NCBI GenBank assembly: GCA_963575645.1
Contig: OY754466.1
Location: forward strand, 3,450,001 to 3,514,000
DNA from: Xanthostigma xanthostigma
Lineage: Eukaryota; Arthropoda; Insecta; Raphidioptera; Raphidiidae
Direction of reading: 5' to 3'
DNA length: 64,000 nucleotides
Shown here: positions 1-11,518 of the stretch, piece by piece
Numbering within the stretch: the stretch's first letter is position 1
How the letters are laid out: every line of letters begins with the position of its first letter
The notes under the pieces: generated by a model
The model's database searches: none
Seen by the model: only the letters and a program-made list of their open reading frames with translations
Told to the model about the DNA's origin: nothing
Translations under genes and position numbers: made by a program

Positions 1-1445
1 ATATTTTTTAATTGTTATTTTTTTATCATACAGTGGAAAACTTGCGGGATGTGCACTTTTGGTTTTGCCAACTATTTATAGTTTTTAAACACTATTTACT
101 ATTTTTCTAAAATTCTTTTTATGCGCCACTTAGCAAACAGTAATATTTTTAAGATGAAGGAAGGTTTTGGTTGAGGATCATAAAATAAGCTTTACCAATG
201 TTTCGCTAGTGGCCGACGTTTCGAAAAATTTTTTGCTTTTAATAATCATTTATAACATGCTTCGCGGGCCGCCATTTGCCCAGACCTGCTATATATAACT
301 ATCGAGTGATAGATAATGATGTCCTATTATAATGATAATCCTATTACTTTTTAGATTGTCATAGTAAACGTGCTTCTTATGTGAGTATCCTAATGCAAAT
401 TTCTATAATACCTTACGTTTTAATTAAACTATTAATTTATGATTTCAAATAAATGTGCTGACTTCACGTTCAAAATTTCGACTTCGTAGCGAAATTCGCT
501 CGGGTTGTTACTTTATAAAAGCGAATAGTGTTCAATATTGAAATTAATTACGAATAAGGTTGTCAGTAAATCATATAGTACAATAATCTCGTATTTACAG
601 TAGATAATATTTAATCCTGTGTATATTAAAATAATCAATTATAAAAGTTCCTTTATATTTTTGTTATTGGCTAACAAAAAACTGATTTGTTTTTATGTAC
701 CATATCTGTCAGTATAGTAATGGTTATAATTATTTGGGCAGAGAGAAAAGATGTATTGTTATTTTGTTCTGCGTGTATTTAATTTTTTTTTCAAGCAGAC
801 GTTACAGAGTTCAGCTATATTCTTTTTGGCAATTAGATGACTTTAAGATTTCAAAATGAAATAAAATACTTTTCTCGCTATAGAAAAATCTCTAGGATAC
901 CGATTCGGAAAATTGATTCGAAAAATTTTCTAGCTAAGGGCTATATGGCTCACAGAGCTACTCGTGGCAGCTCGACTGGTTGAGATGTCAGCAATGTGCT
1001 TGTAGTTACGATGCGGGCCTCATATTATTATACCCACGTTGGCAGCTCGATTGCATAAACTGGCAGCTGGAACTGCTTGTTTTCTTTATTGGTAGCTCAA
1101 CCAGTTGAGCTGCTGGTAGCTCGATATGGTCCTAAAGCGGGAATTATTCTTTCACACTGAAATCCGTTAGTCTTCTGTAATTTATTCATAATCACAATCG
1201 TCGTTTGTTACTTTTTTATTTGAATTTTAAGTTGTGTACTATATAGTTTGTTCATATATAATCTAAATTGTTATTTTTTTTGTACTTACAATAGATATAA
1301 AGAACCTATTAATTATTTTTATTTGTATATTTTAATGTAAATAAATCTATGTTACGTAACTTTTAATTATAAATAATCTAAAACGTATTATTGGGCGATC
1401 TAATAATAACAAATATTGTTATTTAGATTTTAGAACAGTTTAAAA
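1..1445. other. AT-rich intergenic DNA, no gene recognised
   Basis: I see no coding exon here. Two small structures stand out. Positions 228-288 are the right end of a hAT-like element, ending GCCATTTGCCCAGACCTG; the same family is complete at 51208-51483. Positions 957-1130 carry words such as GGCAGCTCG and TGGTAGCTCG in both orientations around CTCAACCAGTTGAG, giving an imperfect inverted repeat. Confidence 0.6.
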
Positions 1446-1532
1446 CAGGGATCACCAAATAGTTTCATTGTGGGTCCGTTTAAAAATCATATATCTACAT
1501 CTGTCGCGGCCCGTTTGAAGGTAGCATAGATC

Positions 1533-2121
1533 CTATATATATTTAATAGATTGCGGATACACTAGCGCCTCCTGTACCTTTTAGAAGCCATTTTGTACGT
1601 GGAAAACGCCGTAAAAAGCGCGCGAGATTCAAAAATATTAATTATTTTATAATACTATTTTATTGAGAAAAACGACAAAACTCACAGTAAACAGTGATAT
1701 TTCGCTCCAAAACCTATTTTTATACTGAAACGTTTCAATAATTACAAAATTGATCATAAATATAATGTAAAAGCTTAGAACGTTTTACACTGTCAATTTG
1801 GCATCAAGGTTGACAAGCATTGATGCCAATCTGACAATGTAAAATGTTCTAAGCTTTTATATTATATTTATGCTCAGTTTTGTAATTTTTGAAACGTTTC
1901 AATATAAAAATAGGTTTTGGAGCGAAATATCACTGTTTACTGCGAGTTTTATTGTTTTTCCATTAACATCATATTATAGAAATATAGAATATTTAATCTT
2001 TTTGAATCCCGCGCGTTTTTTACGGCGTTTTCCACGTACAAAATGGCTTCCATATGGCTTCTAATTGGAACCATTCCGCACAATGCTCAAGGATAGGCAT
2101 CCGCTATCTATTAATATAATA
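1533..2121. mobile_element. Fold-back element, copy 1
   Basis: The left arm (TTAATAGATTGCGGATAC, then GCCATTTTGTACGTGG and CGCCGTAAAAAGCGCGC) is repeated in reverse complement at the right end (GCGCGTTTTTTACGGCG, CCACGTACAAAATGGC). The arms are about 250 bp. The small open frame at 1870-2064 is only a by-product of the arm. A second copy lies at about 42579-43173 inside Nit2 intron 3, so it is a dispersed family. Confidence 0.75.
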
Positions 2122-2125
2122 TATC

Positions 2126-2281
2126 TGACGTACGATTTTTTTATTCAGAGTTCTTTTCGTTTTTTATTTTTTAATTGATATTAAAAAATAAAAAATTCAG
2201 AGTTCTTTTCGTTTTTTATTTTTTAATATCAATTAAAAAATAAAAAACGAAAAGAACTCTGAATAAAAAAATCGTACGTCA
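2126..2281. repeat. Long near-perfect palindrome
   Basis: The outer arms run from TGACGTACGATTTTTTT inward to TTGATATTAAAAAAT and return as the exact reverse complement, ending AAATCGTACGTCA. The arms are about 64 bp, with a short central block that repeats part of the left arm. No coding content. It is likely a replication- or transposition-derived inverted duplication. Confidence 0.85.
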
Positions 2282-2736
2282 GTTGTCTCGCGACTATCCT
2301 ATGAGCGACAGAAACAAGACAATAAGCGCAGGTTAAATTGAATTACCACAAATTTTTATATTGCGATATTCTTAGATTCTTCTGGGTCCGCACAAAATGT
2401 GTCGGTGGTCCGGATCCGGACCGCGGTCCGCCATTTGGTGACCTCTGGTTTTAAAACAAAGTCACGTTGGTAACTTTTGGTTTTGATTCTTCGAAAAATT
2501 ACGAGGCCCTTTTATTCATTTTCTAGTCTGGCTGTATTTAGAGTTAGTACAGGAAAGAAGTGGGGGTTGCCATAGGCACCGCCCATTATCTGAATGCACG
2601 TAACCGTTATCTTCTTACGGGGAACAGAGTATAATAGCCTTTTCAGATTAATTGGCAACAGTCCAGTTGCTGCGTACTTTGGTTTGTTTCAGACACGGAA
2701 CGTGGAATGTCAAACTATCGAAAGGTTCCAAAGTTA

Positions 2737-3310
2737 CAGGGTTGCCAACTTGGAGGTTTTTCCCCTGAATTTGGACGGATTAAATGTGGAATGGGATTTC
2801 TTTAGGGCCCTAATATTTTTTGGGACAAAAAAACTTAAAATTTTTCTATCAGACATTAGATGAATTTCAAAACCGAGTCATTGTTAAATTGTTTACTAAG
2901 TCGTAACCTAAGTCCTAATAATATATAGTATTAGGAGATGCGTTGATTTGCTTTTGTTATGTGAATTTTATATTATTTGTTTTATTTTATGTGCGGAATT
3001 TAGCACAGAAGAGAATCTCTAACGAGATTCTCCGATAGTAAGATCGTGTGGCACTCGGTCTTCTTCAGTATAGCAGAATACCGTCGTCAAAGCGGCAAAC
3101 TTTAATTGGAAATGAGTTCGCAATGAATTCCGATTATTGTAACAGAACAATCATTTTTAATTGTTAAAATTGTCTTCATCAAAGTTTGTCTTTTTGATAT
3201 ACGATAGATATATACCTACCTATATTTTTCAAAGTAAAACAATTATTTTTATAGGGATATTTCAACTTGTGGTTGGGGGGGGGAAAGATTTTTAGGAGCT
3301 GGCAACCCTG
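2737..3310. mobile_element. hAT-like MITE
   Basis: The ends are CAGGGTTGCCAAC and TGGCAACCCTG in inverted orientation. The flanking octamers CAAAGTTA and CAGAGTTG match at 6 of 8 positions, which suits a diverged 8-bp hAT target duplication. Length 574 bp; no transposase. The interior is AT-rich. Confidence 0.6.
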
Positions 3311-4307
3311 CAGAGTTGTGTTTCATAAAATGATAGTTATTATTAAAAATTGTGATTGGTATTGCCGTGTCTCAACGACGAGAAATTGCCATTCTCGTTT
3401 TTAAATATCGTCTTGAATATCTAATACTTTCTCAAAAGTACATCTATCTATATATCTATACGTCTATCTTTCTTTTCTCGATTCTCGAAAAATCTCATCC
3501 CCTTAATGCAGTTTGTAGATTGTTTTTATATAGTGGTTTTAAGTTGATTTTATGCGTTTTGTGTATAATATATATAATTATGTGATGCCATATTTATTTC
3601 GACATCTCGGCGATGTCAGTAATTTATTCTCGATAACGTGTCGATATTCTAGACGAGAAACGTTGGATATATATTATACAGTATACTTATTCAAAATTTA
3701 AGGAGTGGGTCCTACAATTATACTTCACAATGTAATGATGACTGTACTTCTTAAATTTTGGCACTTTTGTTAATGAAGCGATTAGAATAACAATTGCAAA
3801 CGAAAATTTTACTTTTGCGAAACAAAACCTATTGTTCCTACCAACGTGACAAAGCATTAATAAGCATTCATTATTTATGTTGATTTATTGGTTTGTATAC
3901 TCTATTATTAGCTGTAAAAAGTGGGTAATAATAGTATTATAATAATAATAATATTTTTTTCTTACCTGCTTTAATATAATTACACTAACAACCCATGTAA
4001 GCCAATTGGATAAATTGTGAATGCAATTATGTATAATTAAAGTTAAATCAGATTTGCGATGGAAAAATATTTGTCACGAAAAAACTAGAATTAAAGCTCC
4101 CAAAGAGTTATAACGGCAGAGCCTGTACGTCTTGTACTCAGGATATCAAAATGAAGGTTTTCACATAGGTAACATAAGCGCTTGCTCGAATTTTTTTCGG
4201 AATCAAAATCTAATATATTATTAATATTATATAATATGTATTATATTTTTAAGTACCTATACCTATATAGTCTGCATTATCGTCTCTTGATCTGCCATAT
4301 ATTGAAA
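3311..4307. other. Intergenic DNA, nothing recognised
   Basis: AT-rich sequence with short ATT and TA runs (for example 3930-3955). No exon with splice signals and no inverted-repeat element that I can support. Confidence 0.5.
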
Positions 4308-4660
4308 ACTAGCGGTCCCGCCCGGTTTCACCCGGGTGCAAAAGAACAAATGGGGCGAGGGGACATGAGTACGTATACATTCATATTAGTTTAACGAGAT
4401 GAATGTTGTGTCCAAATTTCATGATGATCGGAGTTACCGTTCAAAAGTTTTTGTCGGACGGACTAATTTTAAATCACATTTTGCAACATTTTTCATTGAT
4501 GCTCCGCACCTATTGGCCGCAGCGTGATATTATATAGCCTATAGCCTTCCTCGATAAATGGGCTATATATCCAATAAAAAAAAATTTCATTTCGAACCAG
4601 TAGTTCCTGAGATTAGCGCGTTCAACCAACCAAACAAACAAACTCTTCAGCTTAGATAAA
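4308..4660 (+). repeat. Dispersed repeat family B, copy 1
   Basis: Begins ACTAGCGGTCCCGCCCGG, contains AATGTTGTGTCCAAATTTC, and ends near CAAACAAACTCTTCAGC. The same family recurs at 7250-8140, 8200-8551 (minus), 19174-19385 (minus) and 38068-38240. Its end resembles the 3' tail of a truncated retroelement, but no reverse-transcriptase coding part is present, so the class is not proven. Confidence 0.65.
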
Positions 4661-5177
4661 CAAACGTGACAAATATTTTTCCAAATTTATCATTTATATT
4701 TGTAAGATAATAATATTTTGTTGTTATATGCGCCTATAATGTGTAGATCTATGTCATTACTCATTTTATATATCTGTACCTTTGAAAAAATGTCGCATCG
4801 TGAAGTGTAAAGTGCTATGAAAAATACACTAGTATTGTACATATTGAATATTTTGTCGTTTTATTTTTTTAAGAGCTATATATTATGTCAGTAGCTAAAA
4901 GACCATAAGAGATATAGCTACATATATAAATTAGAAAATGTTTTTTTTCCTATACCTATCTATACAATAGGTAGGCATAGTACCTACTTATTCTATATTT
5001 TAATGTAGGTAAGTATATACTTAGATAGGTACCATAGATTTCGAAAAGTTTACATTTTTTACTAATTATGGAAACACAAGAGAAACTGTACAGCGCAGTG
5101 AGTAATTGACGTAAGTATTAAGTATAATATTTTATGCTTCAGATATTGTAGAGGGGGCAGTCTTAATATAATATATA
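4661..5177. other. AT-rich intergenic DNA
   Basis: Includes TAGGTAGGTA-type direct and inverted words around 4955-5030. No gene seen. Confidence 0.45.
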
Positions 5178-5179
5178 TA

Positions 5180-5632
5180 CACCTATCCCCAGATTTACAC
5201 GGTACTTGTTTTACACGTTTTCGCTTTTACACGGTTTTCCAAATAAGTTTTTTTTTGTTTTTATTGCACTCTACTAAATGCTACTGTGATTGAACACGTG
5301 CGCTGTGTACACATCTCACGGGGAATCCCGAGCTTATGTGCTGACTTGCTGCACACGCACACTATGTCTGTATTTCTTCGCATAAAATTGATGTTTTATC
5401 TACGGAAAATTGTATTTGAGTGAAAGTTTCAGTTTCAGAACCTGTCAATGCATTTTATTTTTATTTCTGTGTACACCTAAAAATATTGAAAAAAATCACA
5501 ACTGTTAAATAGCAAAATTATGCATTTTCTGCAAGCTTTTCGATTTACACGGTTTTGACTTGAAAATTTTTTATTTTCGATTTACACGTTTTTCTCAGGA
5601 ACGTATCTACCGTGTAAATCGGGGGATAGGTG
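5180..5632. mobile_element. Tigger/pogo-like MITE, copy 1
   Basis: Terminal inverted repeats: left CACCTATCCCCAGATTTACA, right TGTAAATCGGGGGATAGGTG. TA flanks both ends, the target-site signature of Tc1/mariner/pogo elements. Length 453 bp; no transposase. Copy 2 in reverse orientation is at 16429-16883. Confidence 0.8.
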
Positions 5633-5820
5633 TACTGCATACTGCGATCTTGACTCTTGAAGTAGGTATATAGTTTCTTTTTATTATGATTTCATTTGCG
5701 CTCTACGAAATCTTTTCTGTTTGAAAACCAACATTCTTACACAAACTAAGGTGCGACCGACCCAACATATCTCATGACTCTTAAGTATTAATATCTCCCT
5801 ACCTATATGGGTTTTAAAGA

Positions 5821-6416
5821 CTAGTGTGACCTGTGCGAATTATTCGCACTAAATAATTGTAATATAATAATTATCACTTTACAAAATTATTTTTTAAATA
5901 TGATTGCAAGTATTCAATTCGTTTCTAATTTTGCACACTGCTTATAAACGTTCTTCTTTTTGTTGCATTACAATATGAAGGTCAGATGACAGATCGAAGA
6001 AATATTTTACTAAAATTGTCATATAGAGGCGCAAGTAGCAAAAGCGTTGAGCTAAGCCGTCAGATGGCATCATGCAGCATTGCTGTGACGTTGTTCAGCG
6101 TTGCTCGCTGTTTCAAAATTAAAGCAGTCAGATGGCAGTATGCAGTATTGTGTCTGTTGTATTACAATATGAAGATCAGATGACAGATCGAAGTGTTGAC
6201 GTTGTTTCAAAATTAAAGCCGTTAGATGGCAGACGTACGTTGCTGTATTTTAATTAATTTACAAAAACAAAAGCAATAATAAATTTTTTAGTTGTCGATG
6301 TCAGTATAGAGCAAGCAATTATCTGTAAAATGATATATAATTTATGTAGAGAAATTGTGAGGATTTTTCTAAAAAGAGAGGCAAACATCTTTAACCTTAG
6401 TGTATTAATATATATG
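5821..6416 (+). repeat. Duplicated ~600-bp unit, copy 1
   Basis: Starts CTAGTGTGACCTGTGCGAAT and shares nearly all of its length with 13931-14585, including the words AGAGGCGCAAGTAGC and GATGGCAG. Within the unit, TGACAGATCGAAG and GTCAGATGGCA are themselves repeated, so it has internal duplication. Open frames here are short and unsupported. Confidence 0.75.
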
Positions 6417-7249
6417 ATTAGTCCGATTGAAGGTCAGTTTTTTGGCCGAAGACGAACTTTCAGTTTTTTGCTCACCTAAATGGCTAAAATCGAAGGTATT
6501 GGGTAAAAACGAGACGGTAAATATTTACCTACTTGTCTATAATAATAGAAACAAAACAAGTACATTTGAAAAATCGTGCAAAGGTAAGAAAACTAGTTGC
6601 GGGGACATAAAAATTGTAGCCGGTACAATGAATTCAAAACAAGTTAACCATGACTATAGATGCGTTGAACAATGATGCCATGACTACTGTACGTTTGTTC
6701 AAGGTCAAACAACTGGTAGACGACCCCAACAAACAACCTGAACCTTCCAGATTTCTCACGCAAGTCGAACGCGCTACATGCAATATCCAACAGTGGAGAG
6801 GCTGGTTTTATAGGTACCCACAACTTTAGACCACTCCCATCGTTCATTTCTGTTGCTGAGATTCGTAACTCCTTTACTCCACAATTGGCCGTACTCCCTC
6901 CACTTGCTAGCCTTTCGCCACGCCCTATGTAATTTCAGGGGGAGGATCTATAGTTCAGAAACACACCATTTTCTTTATGTTTTCTGTTGACGGGTTGAAA
7001 TGGTTTTTCTTACAATTAAAAGATGGGTCTGACTTTCTAATAAAATAAAATCAATAAAGTCTTATTGGAAGGTAACAGACCTTTTCTGGATTATTAAAAA
7101 AACATTTTTTTGAAATCTACTAGACGAAATAATAAAGTAAATATTATATAACGAATCATATAGTCTTGCGTAATCGTTTCGACGGAAGATGGCCATCTTC
7201 GTTGATTTCTATTCTATATTTTGGAGAAAACATTTTGCGGGTCGATAAC
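6417..7249. other. Intergenic DNA with unassigned low-AT patch
   Basis: A 6650-6950 patch is less AT-rich than its surroundings and has short open frames on both strands, but I recognise no protein family or splice structure. It may be a decayed transposon. Confidence 0.4.
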
Positions 7250-8140
7250 AAGGTTTCATGAGTACAAACATTCATCTTAGTTTACCGAAAATCGAGATGA
7301 ATGTTGTATCCAAATTTCATGTTGATCGGAGTTACTGTTCAAAAGTTTATGTCGGACGGACAAATTTTGAGTTATATTTTGCAACATTTTTCATTCATGC
7401 TCCGCTCCTATTGATCGTAGCGTGATATTATATATAGCCTATAGCCTTCCTCGATAAATGGATTATCCAACAAAAAAAAATTGGTTGTCTGTAAAGTCGG
7501 TTTACGGACGATAGTTTTACGTGATAACGTATTCCGTAATACATAACCTAAATTCTACATATAATAATTATAATAATTCGAATCTATGATATTCCATCTT
7601 TCGCTTCAAATTTAGGTTAATTTTATTTATTAAAATACTCACCACCTATAATAATAATTGTTTTCTTTAACTTTCTTTCTTTCGTATTTATTTTAAGTCT
7701 CAAAGATTAATTGTCATAATATTTTGAAAACAATTGTTTCACTGTTTATATAAAATTCCAAAACCTACTTACAATATTTAAGTATTTTCATACGTCAAAA
7801 AATTGATTTTTATAATGATAAAATTTGTATGAAAACGATTTTTTCGAGAGATGAGACCTAGCTAAAACGATTTTTTGCCCCCCAAAATCCCTTTTCAGTA
7901 AATTTCATCCAAATCGTTAGGGCCGTTTTCGAGAAAAGCACGCACAGGGTCAGGCGGAACGTTAGGAACGTTACACTTTTTCGTGCATGCAGCCGGTGTT
8001 TCATCAATTTATAAGATTGGTGATTCATCAATTTATAAGACGTTATCACGTCAAAAAATGTTTTTTTTCAATTCGAAGCAGTAGTTCCTGAGATTAGCGC
8101 GTTCAACCAAACAAACAAACTCTTCAGATTTGTATATATT
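7250..8140 (+). repeat. Family B copy split by a family A insertion
   Basis: Family B sequence runs to about 7480, is interrupted by a family A element, and resumes at about 8058 with TTCGAAGCAGTAGTTCCTG through CAAACAAACTCTTCAG. The continuity of the B sequence on both sides shows that A inserted into B. Confidence 0.75.
7482..8057 (+). mobile_element. Family A element, copy 1
   Basis: Left end TTGGTTGTCTGTAAAGTCGG followed by ACGTGATAACGT; right end ACGTTATCACGTCAAAAA. ACGTGATAACG and its reverse complement CGTTATCACGT form subterminal inverted repeats. No coding capacity. Other copies: 11920-12170, 12386-12594 (minus), 21284-21466, 51801-52470, 52473-52687, 60836-60972. Superfamily not resolved. 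Confidence 0.75.
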
Positions 8141-8199
8141 AGTATATATGAATGTCCAAGAATTCCGCAAAGCGCGAAATGCATAGGTAGGTATAGGTA

Positions 8200-8551
8200 T
8201 ACCTACTAATATACAAATCTGAAGAGTTTGTTTGTTTGGTTGAACGCGCTAATCTCAGGAACTATACTGCTTCGAATTGAAAAATTTTTTTTTGTTGGAT
8301 AGTCCATTTATCGAGGAAGGCTATAGGCTATATATAATATCACGCTACGATCAATAGGAGCGGAGCATCAATGAAAAATGTAACTCAAAATTTGTCCGTC
8401 CGTCAAAAACTTTTGAACGGTAACTCCGATCATCGTGAAATTTGGACACAACATTCATCTCGGTAAACTAAGATGAACGTGTGTACTCATGTTCCTCCCT
8501 CCCCCATTCGTTCTTTTGCACCCGGTTGAAACCAGGCGGAACTGCTAGTAT
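8200..8551 (-). repeat. Family B copy, inverted relative to its neighbour
   Basis: Reads CTGAAGAGTTTGTTTG at its left and GGTTGAAACCAGGCGG at its right, the reverse of copy 1. It faces the 7250-8140 copy tail to tail with about 60 bp between. Confidence 0.7.
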
Positions 8552-8971
8552 AATATACATAACAATAAAATGTTAATGGACCCTTGACTCACAAACCAAA
8601 TTTACCTTTTTAGGCGAGACCCATAAGCTTTAGCTGGAAGCGCCTATAATATGTACTAGCTTTGTCTGTGAATCTGCAGTCTAGGTATGTCACGCTTTTT
8701 TGTGTCACGTGTACAGCTCAAATGCCTTAACCAATTTAATAAATTTTTTTTTTCGTCGATTCGTCTCCGGGTAACTTAGATCCTAACCAAGCCCGATTTG
8801 TGAATTTTGTTTTAATAATGGGTATAGGTATACCTAACTATACTTATATCTTATGAGGATGTTGATTTTTAAACGCTTTATATTAGTTTGGGTTGTAAAT
8901 ATGTATGTTGTATGTATGTTGTATGTATCTAACTATGTATGTAACTATGTGTAACGGAATCTTTGAGCATA

Positions 8972-9389
8972 ATTTTCACCAATTTCCCGAAGTCTGATTA
9001 ATTTGAAACTTTGCATACGTATCAAGGACCGATGACAATGCAATAATTTGATAACAGTTTCCCATTATCCTTATTAGGACCCCCAGGATTAATAAATTCT
9101 TTTATAGATCCTCTGTAGTAAACGCTTTATTTTCACCAATTTCCCGAAGTCTGATTAATTTGAAACTTTGCATACGTATCAAGGACCGATGACAATGCAA
9201 TAATTTGATAACAGTTTCCCATTATCCTTATTAGGACCCCCAGGATTAATAAATTCTTTTATAGATCCTCAGATTAATTTGAAACTTTGCATACGTATCA
9301 AGGACCGATGACAATGCAATAATTTGATAACAGTTTCCCATTATCCTTATTAGGACCCCCAGGATTAATAAATTCTTTTATAGATCCTC
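8972..9389 (+). repeat. Tandem triplication of ~120-155 bp
   Basis: The block containing GCATACGTATCAAGGACCGA and CATTATCCTTATTAGGACCC occurs three times in a row (starting near 8972, 9129 and 9269). The third unit is shortened at its left end. The copies are almost identical, so the expansion is recent. Confidence 0.85.
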
Positions 9390-9409
9390 AAACTAAAAAG
9401 TGAAAAATA

Positions 9410-9623
9410 AAATATAGTTTAAAAAAAACTAAAAAACACGCTTTATATCGGACTAAAAAGTAAAAAATAATTGTTTTAAAATAAGCTTAAAAAGCGTTGG
9501 GCGCTCGATGTACGAAAATGTGGAACAAAGCGCCCAACGCTTTTTAAGCTTATTTTAAAACAATTATTTTTTACTTTTTAGTCCGATATAAAGCGTGTTT
9601 TTTAGTTTTTTTTAAACTATATT
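9410..9623. repeat. Long near-perfect inverted repeat (hairpin)
   Basis: The left arm contains AACACGCTTTATATCGGACT and AAAAGCGTTGGGCGCT; the right arm is its reverse complement, reading AGCGCCCAACGC... to ...AGCGTGTTTTTTAG. The arms are about 95-100 bp around a loop of about 23 bases that contains GATGTACGAAAATGTGG. Such a hairpin could arise by inverted duplication of a transposon end. Confidence 0.85.
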
Positions 9624-9744
9624 TTTTTATTATTTTCTCAGAATGTAATATCACTTCTTATACGTATAGGTAATGAATTTATTTTTGACAACATAATTTA
9701 AAATTATTCCCTGCATTAAATATTTCTACTTTATGTACTTTTTA

Positions 9745-10049
9745 AGAGTATTCGTCCCTGAAAATACCCCCTGCACCCTTTATCTCAAATCTTTTCCCCT
9801 CGCCTAAAAACGGTTCGCGCTCTCCCGACGCTATTTTTAACGCTAGAGGGTTCTGGTAAACGCCAAATGAAAGACAAAGAATCCGACTACAGATCCTTCA
9901 GGCGAATTTTTTGAAAAACAGTTTCGCCTACGCGTGAGATATTACGTAACTTATTATTTTTTTCAAAAGGTTGTAAGTTTTTTCAGGAATTTTTTTTCAA
10001 AAAATTCGCCTGAAGGATCTGTAGTCTGATTCTTTGTCTTTCATTTAAG
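9745..10049. mobile_element. Fold-back family D, right-truncated copy
   Basis: Shares GTATTCGTCCCTG, CGGTTCGCGCTCTCCCGACG and CTTCAGGCGAATTTTTTG with the full copy at 29653-30070. After the central reversal it stops at CTTTGTCTTTCATTT and continues as unrelated sequence. Confidence 0.75.
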
Positions 10050-10109
10050 CTTAAAAACCGGGTATCAACTTATCCGATGACATTTTTTTCCTGTATCATC
10101 TTAGCGACG

Positions 10110-10520
10110 TCTTGTAAATTTCAATTTTGAAATCGACTGTCATGTTTTTATTGCAAACACTGATTTTAATCGGATATCTTTAAAAAGAGTTTGATTTGGA
10201 TCAAATTTTTAATTATAAGTACCTCTATAGGTAATAGTTGTCGAGAATTACCTATATAATTGACGCATTGATAGAAATAGTAAAATAAATCTTTCAAAAT
10301 ATATATCCTCTTTCATTTAAGACAGGTTTCAAACCATTCTGACATTATTTGAACGAATTATACTATAAAAAAACATCGTTTTTTTTCAATTTGTTCCCAT
10401 CTGAGATAAAAATTGGACGTTATAGGATCAAATAGACCCCGAGAGGTATCGACAAAAAAAGTTTTAACGCTTTAGTTTAAGCTATTCGCGCTTTGAAAAA
10501 CGCATTTTTCAAAAAGCTTC
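10110..10520. repeat. Diverged tail of family G (satellite-carrying element)
   Basis: Words such as GACAGGTTTCAAACC and AAGCTATTCGCGC line up with 23680-23937 and partly with 52255-52310. No coding potential. Confidence 0.45.
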
Positions 10521-10569
10521 GCCGCAACGGAACTTTCCAAATAGGCATTAAAAAAAAACTGATGTTATC

Positions 10570-10975
10570 ATATATTTAATAATTTACTATATGAACCATT
10601 GTCTATCTATTTAATGTGCGGCGAGTGAACGCAACAAAGCGTATCGAAAATATATCTGCGTCTCTTTCTTCGATGTAATTCCCTGATTTCTCCGATGATA
10701 GGATTAGTTGATGTACTTGCATTCAATCTGAATAAAGTATCACAGTGTCAAAAACTTTGTCTTTTTCTATGACGTTAACATGGGCGTACCCAGCTTTTGG
10801 CCCAGGAGGGGGCAAATTAGAAATTTCTTAAGCCGAGTCCTCCGTGCTTGTTTTGCCCTCCTGGATACGCCAGTGCTTACGGCTTAAAAAAAGACAGAAG
10901 TATATGTTTGCTCCCTACTGGTTCGATTGCGATTTTATTCCTATGCTCAGTATACTTAGAATAAAAGTACTTAGG
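10570..10975 (+). repeat. Dispersed repeat family E, copy 1
   Basis: Contains AACGCAACAAAGCGTATCG, TCTGAATAAAGTATC and CATGGGCGTACCCAGCTTTT. Copies at 27835-28245 (plus) and 60375-60760 (minus) share the whole length. The AATAAA in the middle would suit a solo LTR, but I cannot define TG...CA ends or a target duplication, so the class stays open. Confidence 0.65.
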
Positions 10976-10986
10976 TATATGGATGC

Positions 10987-11510
10987 CAGCGTTGCCAGAC
11001 GTCCCGATTTTTAAATCAAAATTAAATGTCCCGCGCGGGACAGGCTCAGTCCCGCTTTTCGGGGATAACTTTAAAAGAAGTTAAATCTTCACAGAAATAT
11101 CATGAATAAGTAATTCTCATAAATAATTAGAGTTGCAATTTGTAACACACACTCCACAGACTATTGTTTGAAACGCCATATTTTTCTAATGAATAAAAAT
11201 TTTTTGATTTTGATTTCTGTATTTTTTTTTTTATTATTCTGAAGACGAATAAGACTCAACTATTTAACGATAGGGTAAATCTGATTTAAAATATTATATT
11301 TTTATTAAAATACATTTTCTATGGCTATTTTTGCTATCTATTGTCACGTAAACGTAATTTTAATTCAAATAAAAAGATAAATAGGTATTTGAAAACTTCT
11401 GATTATATACGTTTTTTTACTATGTCCCGCTTTCGACGAAAGAATCCCGCTGTTTTCACTCAAAGAGTTCCAAAATCCCGATTTGAAAAAAAAAAAAACT
11501 GGCAACGCTG
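10987..11510. mobile_element. hAT non-autonomous element with perfect target duplication
   Basis: Terminal inverted repeats CAGCGTTGCCAG and CTGGCAACGCTG; the 8-bp direct duplication ATGGATGC lies at 10979-10986 and 11511-11518. These are the hallmarks of hAT transposition. Length 524 bp, no transposase. The sequence has TCCCG-rich subterminal stretches at both ends. Confidence 0.9.
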
Positions 11511-11518
11511 ATGGATGC

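Larger units (their letters stand above)
1446..2447. mobile_element. hAT-like non-autonomous element hosting two nested insertions
   Basis: The left end is CAGGGATCACCAAAT and the right end ATTTGGTGACCTCTG, an imperfect terminal inverted repeat of the CAG...CTG hAT kind. The flanks are GTTTAAAA on the left and GTTTTAAA on the right, close to an 8-bp target duplication. Most of the interior is a fold-back element (about 1533-2121) and a long palindrome (2126-2281) that inserted later. No transposase reading frame remains. The end structure and near duplication are seen; the hAT assignment is inferred from them. Confidence 0.6.

Noticed and set aside
6427-6847. Overlapping frames on both strands (82 and 67 codons)
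   Set aside because: No recognisable domain, no splice structure, and location within repeat-rich DNA.
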